Assembly: GCA_031292625.1 (NCBI GenBank) | Contig: JARLGU010000015.1 | Span: 124,001 to 188,000 of the forward strand | From: Capsulimonadaceae bacterium | GTDB lineage: Bacteria > Armatimonadota > Armatimonadia > Armatimonadales > Capsulimonadaceae | Direction: 5' to 3' | Length of the DNA: 64,000 nucleotides | Part shown: positions 1 to 8,446 of the stretch, piece after piece | Layout of the letters: each line of letters begins with the position of its first letter | How positions within the stretch are numbered: position 1 is the first letter of the stretch | Position numbers and translations under genes: made by a program | Notes under the pieces: generated by a model | What the model was told of the DNA's origin: nothing | Database searches by the model: none | What the model saw: only the letters and a program-made list of their open reading frames with translations

Positions 1-734
1 CGTACTTAATTGACCACTGCAATCGCTACCTCAACTTTCGCTTGCGACCTGAAGACGTAATCAGCACGATGGCCGGTTATCGTCCGCTCACAAAGCGTGC
101 TGATAATGGCTCGACGCGCAGCTTGTCGCGGCGTCATTTGCTTCACGACGGTCCGTGCGGCATGATTTCAATAACCGGGGGCAAACTGACGACCTGTAGG
201 ATTATGGCCGAGGAGACCGTCGCGCACATTAATCGTCGCGAAGGGCGTCGCGGCGGCGCGCGGACAGTATCCGCTTTGCTCGATGGCGGCGAAAATTGGC
301 CGATAGATTGGGCCGGAACCGTTGCCGCCGTCGCTGTAGGGGCATTGCCTACCGAGCTCACGCGGCATCTGGAAGAGACCTACGGCGGCAATGCCGTCAA
401 GATCGTCGAGATGATAGCGGAGCGCCCGGAATGGGCTGCTAAGATCGTCGATGACCTTCCTTATGTGGTCGCTGAGGTTGCCTATGCCTGCCGTTACGAG
501 CAGGCCCTAGTCCTTGAGGATGTCTTGGAGCGCCGGATCCGTATTGCGCTTGAGCGTTGCGATCACGGTATTGCCGTCGCGTCAAAAGTCGCGGCCTTGA
601 TGGCGGCTGAACTTGGGTGGAGCGACGCCCGGGTGAAAGCCGAGATTGGGTCGTTTGAGGCCGGATGTGCAAGGCGTTACGCTGCCGTGGCTACGGATGC
701 CGCAGGCGCAATCGCAACCCAAGAGACCTTGTAA
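1..734 (+). CDS. glpD: Glycerol-3-phosphate dehydrogenase, C-terminal part (5' truncated by window edge)
   Basis: The reading frame is open from base 3, so this is the last 243 residues of a longer protein. It contains the motif SITGGKLTTCR near residue 55, which matches the FAD-contacting ITGGKLTTYR segment conserved in aerobic GlpD, followed by the helical C-terminal domain with the YVVAEVAYACRYEQA segment typical of the family (family knowledge). GlpD oxidises sn-glycerol-3-phosphate to dihydroxyacetone phosphate and passes electrons to quinone at the inner face of the membrane. The N-terminal Rossmann FAD domain is outside the window, so the start and any operon partners upstream cannot be judged. 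A TTG at 42 is only an internal codon. Confidence 0.85.
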   Translation, partial: YLIDHCNRYLNFRLRPEDVISTMAGYRPLTKRADNGSTRSLSRRHLLHDGPCGMISITGGKLTTCRIMAEETVAHINRREGRRGGARTVSALLDGGENWPIDWAGTVAAVAVGALPTELTRHLEETYGGNAVKIVEMIAERPEWAAKIVDDLPYVVAEVAYACRYEQALVLEDVLERRIRIALERCDHGIAVASKVAALMAAELGWSDARVKAEIGSFEAGCARRYAAVATDAAGAIATQETL

Positions 735-1023
735 TTTCGAGCAAGGCGATTGCGGGCCTTTGCGGCGCCTCCGCCAGGACGCGATTTGCCCGCGCCAAAA
801 TGAAATCTCCTGGAAGTCACAATGGCTGATTATTGCCGGTTCTCGCTTTAAATCTTTTCGTCGAGCCTCCTTGAATTCGCTGAGTTTTACCGTTTGCTGG
901 TCATTCGATGCACGATCGCGGTTGATAATGGCACATAATAGGGTATGGCGTGTTATCAGGCATTACGCAAGGCAGCGACTCTGCCGGTACGATCCCATTG
1001 CGGCAAAACGGAATAGAGGAGAG
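735..1023. other. Intergenic region after glpD
   Basis: I see no convincing gene here. An apparent reading-frame extension upstream of the next gene begins inside glpD and lacks a ribosome binding site. The stretch 895-965 is AT-rich and probably holds the promoter of the gene at 1024, but no hexamer pair is good enough to name. Confidence 0.4.
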
Positions 1024-2853
1024 ATGAACAGACAGGAAGATAAACGATCATGGCCTGTCGTCGCGGCGGCATTGGCGCTTGTGGCGGCTTTGAGCCTCAC
1101 TGCGGCAACCGTTCATCAGCGCGGTATTTCGAGTCGTGCGGTTCGGCATGTACCGGTCGCACGTCAAACGACGGTCGTCCATGCGACGGCGCATCGGACG
1201 CAATGCTTAACGCCGCCTGTGCGCGTCCACATCGCATACGGTCCGCACGCGATGTTCGCTCCGTTCACGCGCGCTCAGGTCGTTGCCGTCATGATACGAT
1301 GGAAAACGACGCCTCCGGTGGAAGTGCGCTCGACGGGACTCGCGTTTTCGAGCCGGTACGAGCAGTGGAAGCAGCGCGCACGTGCCTACGCGAACGCCTT
1401 GCAGGCGCGCGGCGAGATCGACGAGGCCATCGCGTCGCGTCGTTGGATCGCAAGCTATGAGAACCACCAGCGCGCCGCCGGCTTTTCTGCTTTGGCGCCC
1501 ATCCCCGATGATCTGGCGTTGGCCGCTGGAGGCAATCCGCCGCGCGTATTTCGCGGCGTCTGCAACGAGTACACGGTTTATCTTCCGGGGATTGTCCGGC
1601 CGTTCGTTTACCAGGATCATCCTGTCGACCCTGATTACCCGTACCTCGTAAACGATACGGGCGTCGCTGACGAAGGAACGCCCCTCGCGCGTCGTCCAGA
1701 TGCTCCGCACCTTATGCGCGCGGCGGGCCTGACGCACGAGCAGAGGGTCGTGCTGTTGAAGGTCTCCGAGCGTGAAGGGGGCTTCGAGGCGGTCAATACC
1801 TACGACACGGGATATGTCTCGATTGGCTTTATCCAGTTTGCGGCGATGCAATCCGGCACGGGAAGTCTTGCAAAGCTCCTTGAGAAGATGAAGACCACGT
1901 CACCCGGCGAGTTCCGGCATTACTTCCAGAACTTCGGCATTGACGTGGACGATCAGCATTGTCTTTGCGCGATCGATCCAGCTACTGGCAAAGTGCTGCA
2001 TGGTTCTGACGCGGTGGCTGCGATTATCGGCGACAAGCGCCTCACCGCGGTGTTCGGGCATGCAGGCGCCGGCTCGGTTGGCTTTCAAAAGGCGCAACTT
2101 GCTCAGGCGGTTGAACTGTACTATGCGCCGGCGCACGAGTTTTCACTTCCTGTAGCAAAGGTCGTTGACCACTCGGACCCATGGCATCCCGTCGAAACCT
2201 ATTGTTATGGTAATGACGCGATCGCATTCGCCCGAACGACGGTGGTGGCGCAGAACGCGTTACCGTGGCGTCCGCCTGCGCCGCCGGTCATATCCGTGCC
2301 GCCCCATCGCAGCGTGCGCCCTGTGCGCATGGCCCCTGTAAGCGTCTCGTCGACTTCGGGCGCTTTGCCCAGGTTGTCCCCCGAAGGATCGCTTGGTGAT
2401 GGTTTGGCAGCGCCGCCGATGTCTGGCGACACAGCGGAACAGATGTCTGCGGCAGGTGGACGCGTCGCGCCGAAGACGCTGCCGGCTTATCGCGGTCCGC
2501 ACTATTCGCTCGTCATCCTTCCCAACATTACTGGCCGCTATCGTCAGGTCTTTCAGTCGGAGGCTGGACGAACGGCGATCACGGATCGATGCATACAGCG
2601 AGGATACGATGTCGGCCCTACAAAGCAGGGACTGGCCGCAAAGTTCGCGGAAGCCGTCGGCGCCGTCGCCAATGGGGACAAGCTGACCGTCGGCGATCTT
2701 GCCGCGCGCGAGCGCGATCTGGATACGGTCGTGCAAAACCGTATCATGGTTTTAGGGGATTCGTCATTAGGTCAACCAGGCGAGGCGTCCCGCGTTGCGT
2801 CGCGAACCCATTCCCGCGCGGCGTTGCGCCGAGGTAAAACCGGGGGCGCGTAG
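1024..2853 (+). CDS. Secreted or membrane-anchored protein with a lysozyme-like domain
   Basis: The 609-residue protein starts at ATG 1024 behind a GAGGAGAG ribosome binding site; this start is chosen over in-frame upstream codons because a signal-anchor segment (about residues 11-27, VVAAALALVAALSLTAA) follows at once. Residues about 229-380 contain SEREGGFEAVNTYD then GFIQFA, a pattern seen in muramidase-like peptidoglycan hydrolases of phages and proteobacteria, where the Glu before GGF is a candidate catalytic acid (inference). A Pro/Ser-rich linker (about 415-485) separates this from a C-terminal domain with no recognised motif. A role in cell-wall turnover is likely but not proven. It is followed by metH on the same strand, which has its own promoter. 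Confidence 0.6.
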   Translation: MNRQEDKRSWPVVAAALALVAALSLTAATVHQRGISSRAVRHVPVARQTTVVHATAHRTQCLTPPVRVHIAYGPHAMFAPFTRAQVVAVMIRWKTTPPVEVRSTGLAFSSRYEQWKQRARAYANALQARGEIDEAIASRRWIASYENHQRAAGFSALAPIPDDLALAAGGNPPRVFRGVCNEYTVYLPGIVRPFVYQDHPVDPDYPYLVNDTGVADEGTPLARRPDAPHLMRAAGLTHEQRVVLLKVSEREGGFEAVNTYDTGYVSIGFIQFAAMQSGTGSLAKLLEKMKTTSPGEFRHYFQNFGIDVDDQHCLCAIDPATGKVLHGSDAVAAIIGDKRLTAVFGHAGAGSVGFQKAQLAQAVELYYAPAHEFSLPVAKVVDHSDPWHPVETYCYGNDAIAFARTTVVAQNALPWRPPAPPVISVPPHRSVRPVRMAPVSVSSTSGALPRLSPEGSLGDGLAAPPMSGDTAEQMSAAGGRVAPKTLPAYRGPHYSLVILPNITGRYRQVFQSEAGRTAITDRCIQRGYDVGPTKQGLAAKFAEAVGAVANGDKLTVGDLAARERDLDTVVQNRIMVLGDSSLGQPGEASRVASRTHSRAALRRGKTGGA

Positions 2854-2964
2854 GGCGTTCCCGGGCTAGTCCGCGAAAGGCGTTCCTCGCCACGATGGCG
2901 GTGCGCCAATTCCAGGCCACTTTTCCGTCCGGAAAGTGCGCGCCTTTCTCTGCCTTGTCGATCT

Positions 2965-2972
2965 GGTATAAT
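2965..2972 (+). promoter_or_regulatory. Extended -10 promoter of metH, probably giving a leaderless mRNA
   Basis: The sequence TGGTATAAT (2964-2972) is a consensus TATAAT hexamer with the upstream TG of an extended -10 element. The metH start codon at 2982 lies 9 nt after the hexamer, about where transcription should begin, and no Shine-Dalgarno sequence precedes it. The -35 region is weak, as is usual for extended -10 promoters. Confidence 0.6.
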
Positions 2973-2981
2973 CGGCAGACA

Positions 2982-5900
2982 ATGCAATTAGACTTCGTAA
3001 GCACTCTCAAAGAGCGGGTTCTCTTTCTCGATGGCGCGATGGGAACCAGCATTTTCGCAATGCAAGAGGAAGGCCGCCTTAGCGTCGATGATTTTGGCGG
3101 CTGTCCGGACAGTACCGAAATCCTCGTCGTAACCAAGCCGTCCGCGATCGCAGAAATTCATGCTGCATACCTTTCGGCCGGCTCCGATGCCGTCGAAACT
3201 GATTCGTTTAACGGGGTCCCCTTTCAGCTAGCCGAGAACGGGTTGGCCGATCGCTGCTACGAGCTCAACTTTGCTGCCGCTAAGCTTGCTCGCTCAGTCT
3301 GTGACGATTTTTCGACGCCGGATCGCAAGCGGTTCGTGATTGGCAGCATGGGACCAGGATCGAAGCAGCCTACGCTTGGCGATATTTCGTTTGACGACAT
3401 GCGAGCCGGGTACGAACTTCAGGCGCGTGCGCTGATCGATGGCGGCGCCGATGTGTTGCTCGTCGAGACCGCGAACGATCTCCTGCAGATTAAATGCGCC
3501 CTGATTGCATGCGCCGATGCCATGAAAGCGGCGGGAAAGCGACTCCCGCTCATGGGGCAGGCGACAATCTTTGACACCGGGGCGATGTTCTTAGGCACGG
3601 AACCGCTCGCCGTTATAACCGCGCTCGAAGGGCTGGACGTCGACGTGCTGGGCATTAACTGCGCCCAGGGCCCTGACGGACTGCTCGATCCGGTCAAGAT
3701 CTTCACGAAACACTGCTCGAAGTTCATTTCGCTGCTTCCAAACGCGGGGTTGCCCGAGCTTCGCGACGGCAGAAGCTATTTTCCGCTGGGAGCTGATGAG
3801 TTCGCGCGCTGGCAGGACCGGTATGTGAGCGAGTTCGGCGTCAATATCGTCGGTGGTTGCTGCGGTACGACGCCTGGGCACATCAAGGCGATGGTGGACC
3901 GCATCGGCTTTCGAGCTCCGGTTGCGCGTCAGATCGAACACATTCCATCGGTCTCCGCGCTGTATTACAACATCCCGTACGAGCAGGAAAATAGCCTGTT
4001 GATCATCGGGGAGCGCACGAATGCGACGGGCAGCAAGAAGTTCCGCGATCTGCTGCTCGCAGGCGATGTGGACGGCATGACGGCGATGGCGCGCGACCAG
4101 GCCAGGGAGGGCGCGAGCGTCCTCGATCTTTCCGTGGATTACGTGGGGCGTGACCGGGTAGAAGACATCAAGCGAGTTGCCGCGAGCATCGGCAAGCTTG
4201 GCGTAATCCCTGTTATGGTGGACAGCGATTCCGCGGACGAGCGAGTCTACGAAGAGGCGCTTAAGCGACTGCCGGGCAAGAGCCTGGTCAACTCGATCAA
4301 CTTCGAGGACGGCGGCAAGAAAATCGCTAAAGTGCTTCCGCTCTGCCGCCGCTATGGGGCGGGCGTCGTTTGCCTGACAATCGACGAGCAGGGACAGCCG
4401 CACGATACGGAAGGCAAGGTGCGGATTGCGCGCCGAATTTACAACGCGGCCGTCAACGAATATGGGCTGCGGCCGGAAAACTTATTTTTCGACACGCTGA
4501 CATTCCCGCTTTCCACTGGGCAGGCAGAGTATCGGGGAGACGCAATCGCCACGATCGATGCGATTCGGCGTATCAAGGCGGAGATGCCGGGCGTTAACAC
4601 CGTTCTTGGCGTCTCAAATTGTTCGTTTGGCCTTGCGCCTGCTGCCCGCGTCGTCCTTAATTCCGTTTTTCTACATTACGCCATGGAGGCTGGTCTTGAC
4701 GCCGCCATTATTAATGCCGCCAAGATCGTCCCGCTAAATCGAATCCCTGGAGATCAGGCGGAGGCTGCGCGCCGCCTAGTCTTTGACGAGCGCACCGAGG
4801 GCTACGATCCTTTGCAGGTGCTCATGAGCTTTTTCGAGGGCGAGGCCGGCAAACTTAAGAAGGCGACCTCGGCGTCCGCCTTTGCCGGACTGCCTGTCGA
4901 GGAACGTCTGCACAAGCACATTGTGGACGGCGAAAAGACTGGTCTTGAGGCCTCACTCGAAGAAGCGCTTGCGAAGTATCCGGCGCTGGAGATCGTGAAC
5001 GTTCATCTGCTCGACGGCATGAAGGAGGTTGGCGAGCTATTCGGCTCGGGACAGATGCAGCTGCCGTTCGTCCTCCAATCCGCCGAGGTGATGAAGAAGG
5101 CGGTCGCGTATCTTGAGCCGCATATGGAGAAGGCAAGCGCGGGCGGGAAGGGGACCATTGTCCTGGCGACCGTCAAGGGCGACGTTCACGATATTGGCAA
5201 GAATCTAGTCGATATTATCCTGACCAACAACGGCTATACGACGGAGAATATCGGCATCAAGCAGCCGATCCAGAATATCGTCGAGGCTGCGCAGAGGGTG
5301 AAAGCAGACGCAATCGGCTTGTCCGGCTTGCTTGTGAAGAGCACTGTCGTCATGCGCGAGGACCTGGAGTACCTGAACGAGAACGGCTTGAGCAGCTTGC
5401 CGGTGCTTTTGGGCGGCGCTGCGCTGACGCGGAAATACGTGGAGCGCGATCTATCGGCGGTCTACAAGGGCAAGGTCTACTATGCTGCGGACGCGTTCGA
5501 TGGACTCCACCTGATGGACAAGCTGATGGGGCATTCCACGCCGGCTCCGAGCGCGCCCGTGGAACCGAAAGAGATCGTTCCCGAGGACGATGCCGCAGTC
5601 GATGCTGAGCAGGAGCGGCGCTCGAACCTCTGGAACTACGTTTCCGATGAGGCGTACGAGTTCGTAACCGAACCGGCCGTATCGCGGGATGTCGACCGGC
5701 CGAAACCCCCGTTTTGGGGCAGCCGCGTCATCAAGGGTATTAACCTGCGCGAAGTGTTCCCGTACATCAACAAGAATATGCTGTTTCGCGGGCACTGGCA
5801 GTTCCGGCGCGGCAGCCGGACGCCTGACGAGTATGCGGTGTTCACGCAGGAGAAGGTCGTCCCGATTTTCGAGACATGGAAAGCGCGTGCAATTCGCGAG

Positions 5901-6500
5901 AATATCTTACGGGCGGATGTTGTGTACGGCTACTATCCCGCAAGCGCGGAGGGCAACGAACTGGTGATCTGGCGGCCCGATGACCATTCGCGAGAATGGC
6001 TGCGCTTCAAGTTTCCTCGACAGCTTCACGATCCCAAGCATCTGTGCCTCGCGGATTATGTTGCACCCTCGACGACGCCTGATGAGCGCGACGTCGTCGC
6101 CTTTCACCTGGTAACCGTCGGCCGTCGTGCGTCAGTCGTTGAGAAGGAGCTGCTCGACTCGGGAGAGTACCGTGACTACTTGTATCTCCACGGTCTTTCC
6201 GTTGAAACGGCGGAAGCGCTTGCGGAATTCTGGCACAAGCGGATTCGGGAAGAGCTAGGCATTGCGGGCAAGGATAACCCTGATGTCGCCAAGCTGTTCG
6301 CCCACGGCTACCAGGGCAGCCGGTATTCGTTCGGTTATCCGGCGTGTCCCAATCTTGAGGATCAGGCGAAGCTGTTTGAACTTCTGGACCCGAGCCGCGT
6401 GGACGTGGGATTGTCTGACGAGTTCATGATGGAGCCGGAGCAATCGACATCGGCGATCATCCTGCACCATCCGGAGGCGAAGTATTTCGGGGCGAAATAG
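2982..6500 (+). CDS. metH: Cobalamin-dependent methionine synthase
   Basis: This 1172-residue protein has all four MetH modules in order. The homocysteine/zinc domain (about 1-310) starts with LFLDGAMGTS and ends with the zinc ligands in GGCCGTTP (about 290). The pterin-binding domain (about 335-600) starts with IGERTNATGS. The B12 domain (about 640-880) has the cobalt-ligand motif DVHDIGKN (about 733). The C-terminal AdoMet activation domain (about 900-1172) is complete, with RPKPPFWG at its start. It methylates homocysteine using 5-methyltetrahydrofolate. ATG 2982 is chosen over an in-frame ATG at 2895, because the extra residues are not family-like and the promoter lies between the two. 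It is convergent with folD, which supplies the same folate pool. Confidence 0.97.
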   Translation: MQLDFVSTLKERVLFLDGAMGTSIFAMQEEGRLSVDDFGGCPDSTEILVVTKPSAIAEIHAAYLSAGSDAVETDSFNGVPFQLAENGLADRCYELNFAAAKLARSVCDDFSTPDRKRFVIGSMGPGSKQPTLGDISFDDMRAGYELQARALIDGGADVLLVETANDLLQIKCALIACADAMKAAGKRLPLMGQATIFDTGAMFLGTEPLAVITALEGLDVDVLGINCAQGPDGLLDPVKIFTKHCSKFISLLPNAGLPELRDGRSYFPLGADEFARWQDRYVSEFGVNIVGGCCGTTPGHIKAMVDRIGFRAPVARQIEHIPSVSALYYNIPYEQENSLLIIGERTNATGSKKFRDLLLAGDVDGMTAMARDQAREGASVLDLSVDYVGRDRVEDIKRVAASIGKLGVIPVMVDSDSADERVYEEALKRLPGKSLVNSINFEDGGKKIAKVLPLCRRYGAGVVCLTIDEQGQPHDTEGKVRIARRIYNAAVNEYGLRPENLFFDTLTFPLSTGQAEYRGDAIATIDAIRRIKAEMPGVNTVLGVSNCSFGLAPAARVVLNSVFLHYAMEAGLDAAIINAAKIVPLNRIPGDQAEAARRLVFDERTEGYDPLQVLMSFFEGEAGKLKKATSASAFAGLPVEERLHKHIVDGEKTGLEASLEEALAKYPALEIVNVHLLDGMKEVGELFGSGQMQLPFVLQSAEVMKKAVAYLEPHMEKASAGGKGTIVLATVKGDVHDIGKNLVDIILTNNGYTTENIGIKQPIQNIVEAAQRVKADAIGLSGLLVKSTVVMREDLEYLNENGLSSLPVLLGGAALTRKYVERDLSAVYKGKVYYAADAFDGLHLMDKLMGHSTPAPSAPVEPKEIVPEDDAAVDAEQERRSNLWNYVSDEAYEFVTEPAVSRDVDRPKPPFWGSRVIKGINLREVFPYINKNMLFRGHWQFRRGSRTPDEYAVFTQEKVVPIFETWKARAIRENILRADVVYGYYPASAEGNELVIWRPDDHSREWLRFKFPRQLHDPKHLCLADYVAPSTTPDERDVVAFHLVTVGRRASVVEKELLDSGEYRDYLYLHGLSVETAEALAEFWHKRIREELGIAGKDNPDVAKLFAHGYQGSRYSFGYPACPNLEDQAKLFELLDPSRVDVGLSDEFMMEPEQSTSAIILHHPEAKYFGAK

Positions 6501-6510
6501 GAATGGAGCC

Positions 6511-6554
6511 TCAATGCTGACCAGGGTCCAGGGCAGGGCTCGGGTCAACATTGA
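6511..6554. terminator. Hairpin between convergent metH and folD
   Basis: TCAATGCTGACC (6511-6522) pairs with GGTCAACATTGA (6543-6554), with one mismatch in 12. It sits exactly between the two converging stop codons, so it may end transcription from both sides. There is no clear T-tract, so this could instead be a 3'-end stabilising hairpin. Confidence 0.4.
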
Positions 6555-6574
6555 GCGATCTGGTTACGGAAGCT

Positions 6575-7432
6575 CTAAGCCTTGGCCGCTCGTTTTGCAG
6601 CCGTGAGCGTGTTGCGCATTAAGGTTGCGATGGTCATCGGGCCGACGCCGCCGGGAACGGGCGTAATCGCCGATGCCGCTTCCGATGCGCTCGCGAAGTG
6701 AACGTCTCCCACATCGGTGTCGCGTCCCTCCACTTTGTTGTAGCCTGCGTCGAGCACGACAGCGCCTGGCTTGATCATATTTCCTGTAATCATCTCCGGC
6801 TTACCGACGGCAGCCACCAGAATGTCTGCCTGCCGGGTCATTTCCGCCAGGTTCGGTGTCCGAGAGTGGCAAATCGTTACGGTCGCGTTGCCGGCGAGAA
6901 GCAGGATCGCCATCGGCTTGCCGAGAATGACCGATCGACCGACTACTACTGCGTGCTTTCCGGCAACGGGGATATTGTAGCGGCGAAGCAATTCCATCAT
7001 GCCCTCGGGCGTGCATGCGTGAAACGCCTCCATGCCGGCCAGGAGCCTGCCCATGGATTGCGGCGCGATGCCGTCGACATCCTTCGCGGGGTCGAGGCGC
7101 GCAAGGACCGCGGCTTCGTCCATCCCCTTGGGGAGCGGGTGCTGGATCAAGATGCCGTGCACCGCGGGATCGGCGTTTAGCTTGTCGACACACTCTTCGA
7201 CTGCGGACTGAGGCGCATCGCTTGGAAACGGATACGTTATCGAGCCGATCCCGGCGCGACCGCATTGCCGTTCCTTCATGGAAACGTAGGTTTGCGACGC
7301 CGGATTGTCGCCGGCAAGAATTGCGGCGAGTACGGGCTTGACTCCCGTTTGGGCGGTTAGGGCGGCGACCTCGGCCTTTATCTCGGCGCGAATGATTTTG
7401 GATGTGGCGTTACCATCGAGGATTAGTGGCAT
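6575..7432 (-). CDS. folD: Bifunctional methylenetetrahydrofolate dehydrogenase / methenyltetrahydrofolate cyclohydrolase
   Basis: The 285-residue protein has the FolD signatures: YVSMKERQCGRAGI (the catalytic Lys of the YxxxK motif), the QHPLPKG active-site loop, and VVVGRSVILGKP plus TPVPGGVGPMT in the NADP domain. It interconverts 5,10-methylene- and 10-formyl-tetrahydrofolate in the cytoplasm. The start is ATG 7432, because the family N-terminus is MPLILDGNATS-like. An earlier in-frame start would add 13 unrelated residues. The first 10 bases overlap the end of the upstream GNAT-like gene, so the two are probably translationally coupled. Confidence 0.96.
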   Translation of the reverse strand: MPLILDGNATSKIIRAEIKAEVAALTAQTGVKPVLAAILAGDNPASQTYVSMKERQCGRAGIGSITYPFPSDAPQSAVEECVDKLNADPAVHGILIQHPLPKGMDEAAVLARLDPAKDVDGIAPQSMGRLLAGMEAFHACTPEGMMELLRRYNIPVAGKHAVVVGRSVILGKPMAILLLAGNATVTICHSRTPNLAEMTRQADILVAAVGKPEMITGNMIKPGAVVLDAGYNKVEGRDTDVGDVHFASASEAASAITPVPGGVGPMTIATLMRNTLTAAKRAAKA

Positions 7433-7887
7433 AGTTGCTTTCTCAACCAGATGAAGTTGGGTCCTGAACATTCAGGCGCTTCGACAAAACCGTTGACAAT
7501 GCCGTTGCTCAGGTCTGCCTCGTATTCCCGGCCGACACGAAGCCAAACTTCGTCATACGGATAATCCAATCGGACCATTTCGCAAAGGTGCGCAACCAGA
7601 ATCCGTCCCGTCGGCTGGCTGCGGCGTTCCGGCGCAATGACGAGCCTTCCGATCTCTATATCGCCATCGGCATCGTCTTCGATAATCTCGCCGTACGCAG
7701 CGGCCTCGCCGTCCACCAACAGGAGGTGCGCGCTGCTGGCTTCCTGCGCCCACATTGCGACTTCGCCCGGCTCGACCGGGTATCGCCGCTCTCCGGTGAA
7801 ACGCGCCGTGTCGTCGGCATCCAGGAGCCAGCTCGCAACGAGACGCGCCTCAAAGATGTGGAATGGGACGAGCTGATACGTTGACAT
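7423..7887 (-). CDS. GNAT-like N-acetyltransferase
   Basis: This 154-residue protein has the overall pattern of a GNAT domain: a central strand with EIGRLVIAPERRSQPTGR, where the RxxxxG stretch corresponds to the acetyl-CoA pyrophosphate loop (motif A), followed by a helix (LVAHLCEMV) and a late strand. The substrate cannot be told from sequence. It overlaps the start of folD by 10 nt and is downstream of nusB by 23 nt, so nusB, this gene and folD look like one operon. The domain assignment is by pattern only. Confidence 0.6.
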   Translation of the reverse strand: MSTYQLVPFHIFEARLVASWLLDADDTARFTGERRYPVEPGEVAMWAQEASSAHLLLVDGEAAAYGEIIEDDADGDIEIGRLVIAPERRSQPTGRILVAHLCEMVRLDYPYDEVWLRVGREYEADLSNGIVNGFVEAPECSGPNFIWLRKQLCH

Positions 7888-7910
7888 GAACCTGTAAGGG
7901 AATGAGCGCG

Positions 7911-8375
7911 CTACTCTTCGTCGATCGCCTGGCCACGCGGCGTTGTGCGCGCGAGGGCGCCCAGGACGCCGTTAACGAACCGGCCGCTCTCGGCTGTGCT
8001 GTACTTCTTGGCCAGTTCGACGGCCTCATTGATCACGGCCGCGACCGGCGTATCCGGCCGGTACAGAACTTCGTAGGAAGTCAAACGCAGAATATTACGA
8101 TCGACCGCGGCCTGCCGGTCGAGAGCCCAGTCGGCGGCAAGGGTCTGTAAGGTCTCGTCGATTTCCGTCTGATGCGCGATCGTCTCGCGAACGACGGACT
8201 CGGCGAACTCACGGTTTGCGCCTTCAAGCACCGATTGGGCGAGCGCGCCCTCGATCACTTCGTTGACAGGCTGCTTGCCTACATCGATTTGGAACAACAT
8301 GCGCAACGCGAGTTCACGGGCTTCACGCCTTGTGTTCTTATGCGCGGAATGCGTTCCTCCGCCATTAGCTTCCAT
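7911..8375 (-). CDS. nusB: Transcription antitermination factor NusB
   Basis: The 154-residue all-helical protein carries the NusB pattern: RREARELALRMLFQIDVG at the N-terminus (the RNA-binding arginine patch), a middle DRNILRLTSYEVLYRPDTP and the C-terminal INEAVELAKKYSTAESGRFVNGVLG. These are near-diagnostic for the family. NusB binds NusE (S10) and boxA RNA to allow antitermination on rRNA operons. It begins 7 nt after a TACAAT -10 box and has no Shine-Dalgarno sequence, so it is probably read from a leaderless transcript. It heads the operon nusB-GNAT-folD. Confidence 0.95.
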   Translation of the reverse strand: MEANGGGTHSAHKNTRREARELALRMLFQIDVGKQPVNEVIEGALAQSVLEGANREFAESVVRETIAHQTEIDETLQTLAADWALDRQAAVDRNILRLTSYEVLYRPDTPVAAVINEAVELAKKYSTAESGRFVNGVLGALARTTPRGQAIDEE

Positions 8376-8382
8376 GCCAATG

Positions 8383-8388
8383 ATTGTA
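8383..8388 (-). promoter_or_regulatory. -10 box of nusB
   Basis: On the minus strand the hexamer TACAAT ends 7 nt before the nusB ATG. The -35 region has no good match. The distance leaves no room for a ribosome binding site if this promoter is used. Confidence 0.45.
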
Positions 8389-8446
8389 CCCGATGCAGGG
8401 CTTGCTCGGCCGGGGCGATTCGGTTAAGTGGGATGCGGGAAATTGG

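Noticed and set aside
646-1023. N-terminal extension of the lysozyme-like protein
   Set aside because: It begins inside glpD, has no ribosome binding site, and would bury the signal anchor; ATG 1024 fits better.
2895-2981. Upstream ATG for metH
   Set aside because: The extra 29 residues contain the promoter sequence and do not look like MetH.
3591-4403. Antisense open frame of 270 codons inside metH
   Set aside because: It mirrors the codon structure of metH, has no ribosome binding site and no recognisable domain.
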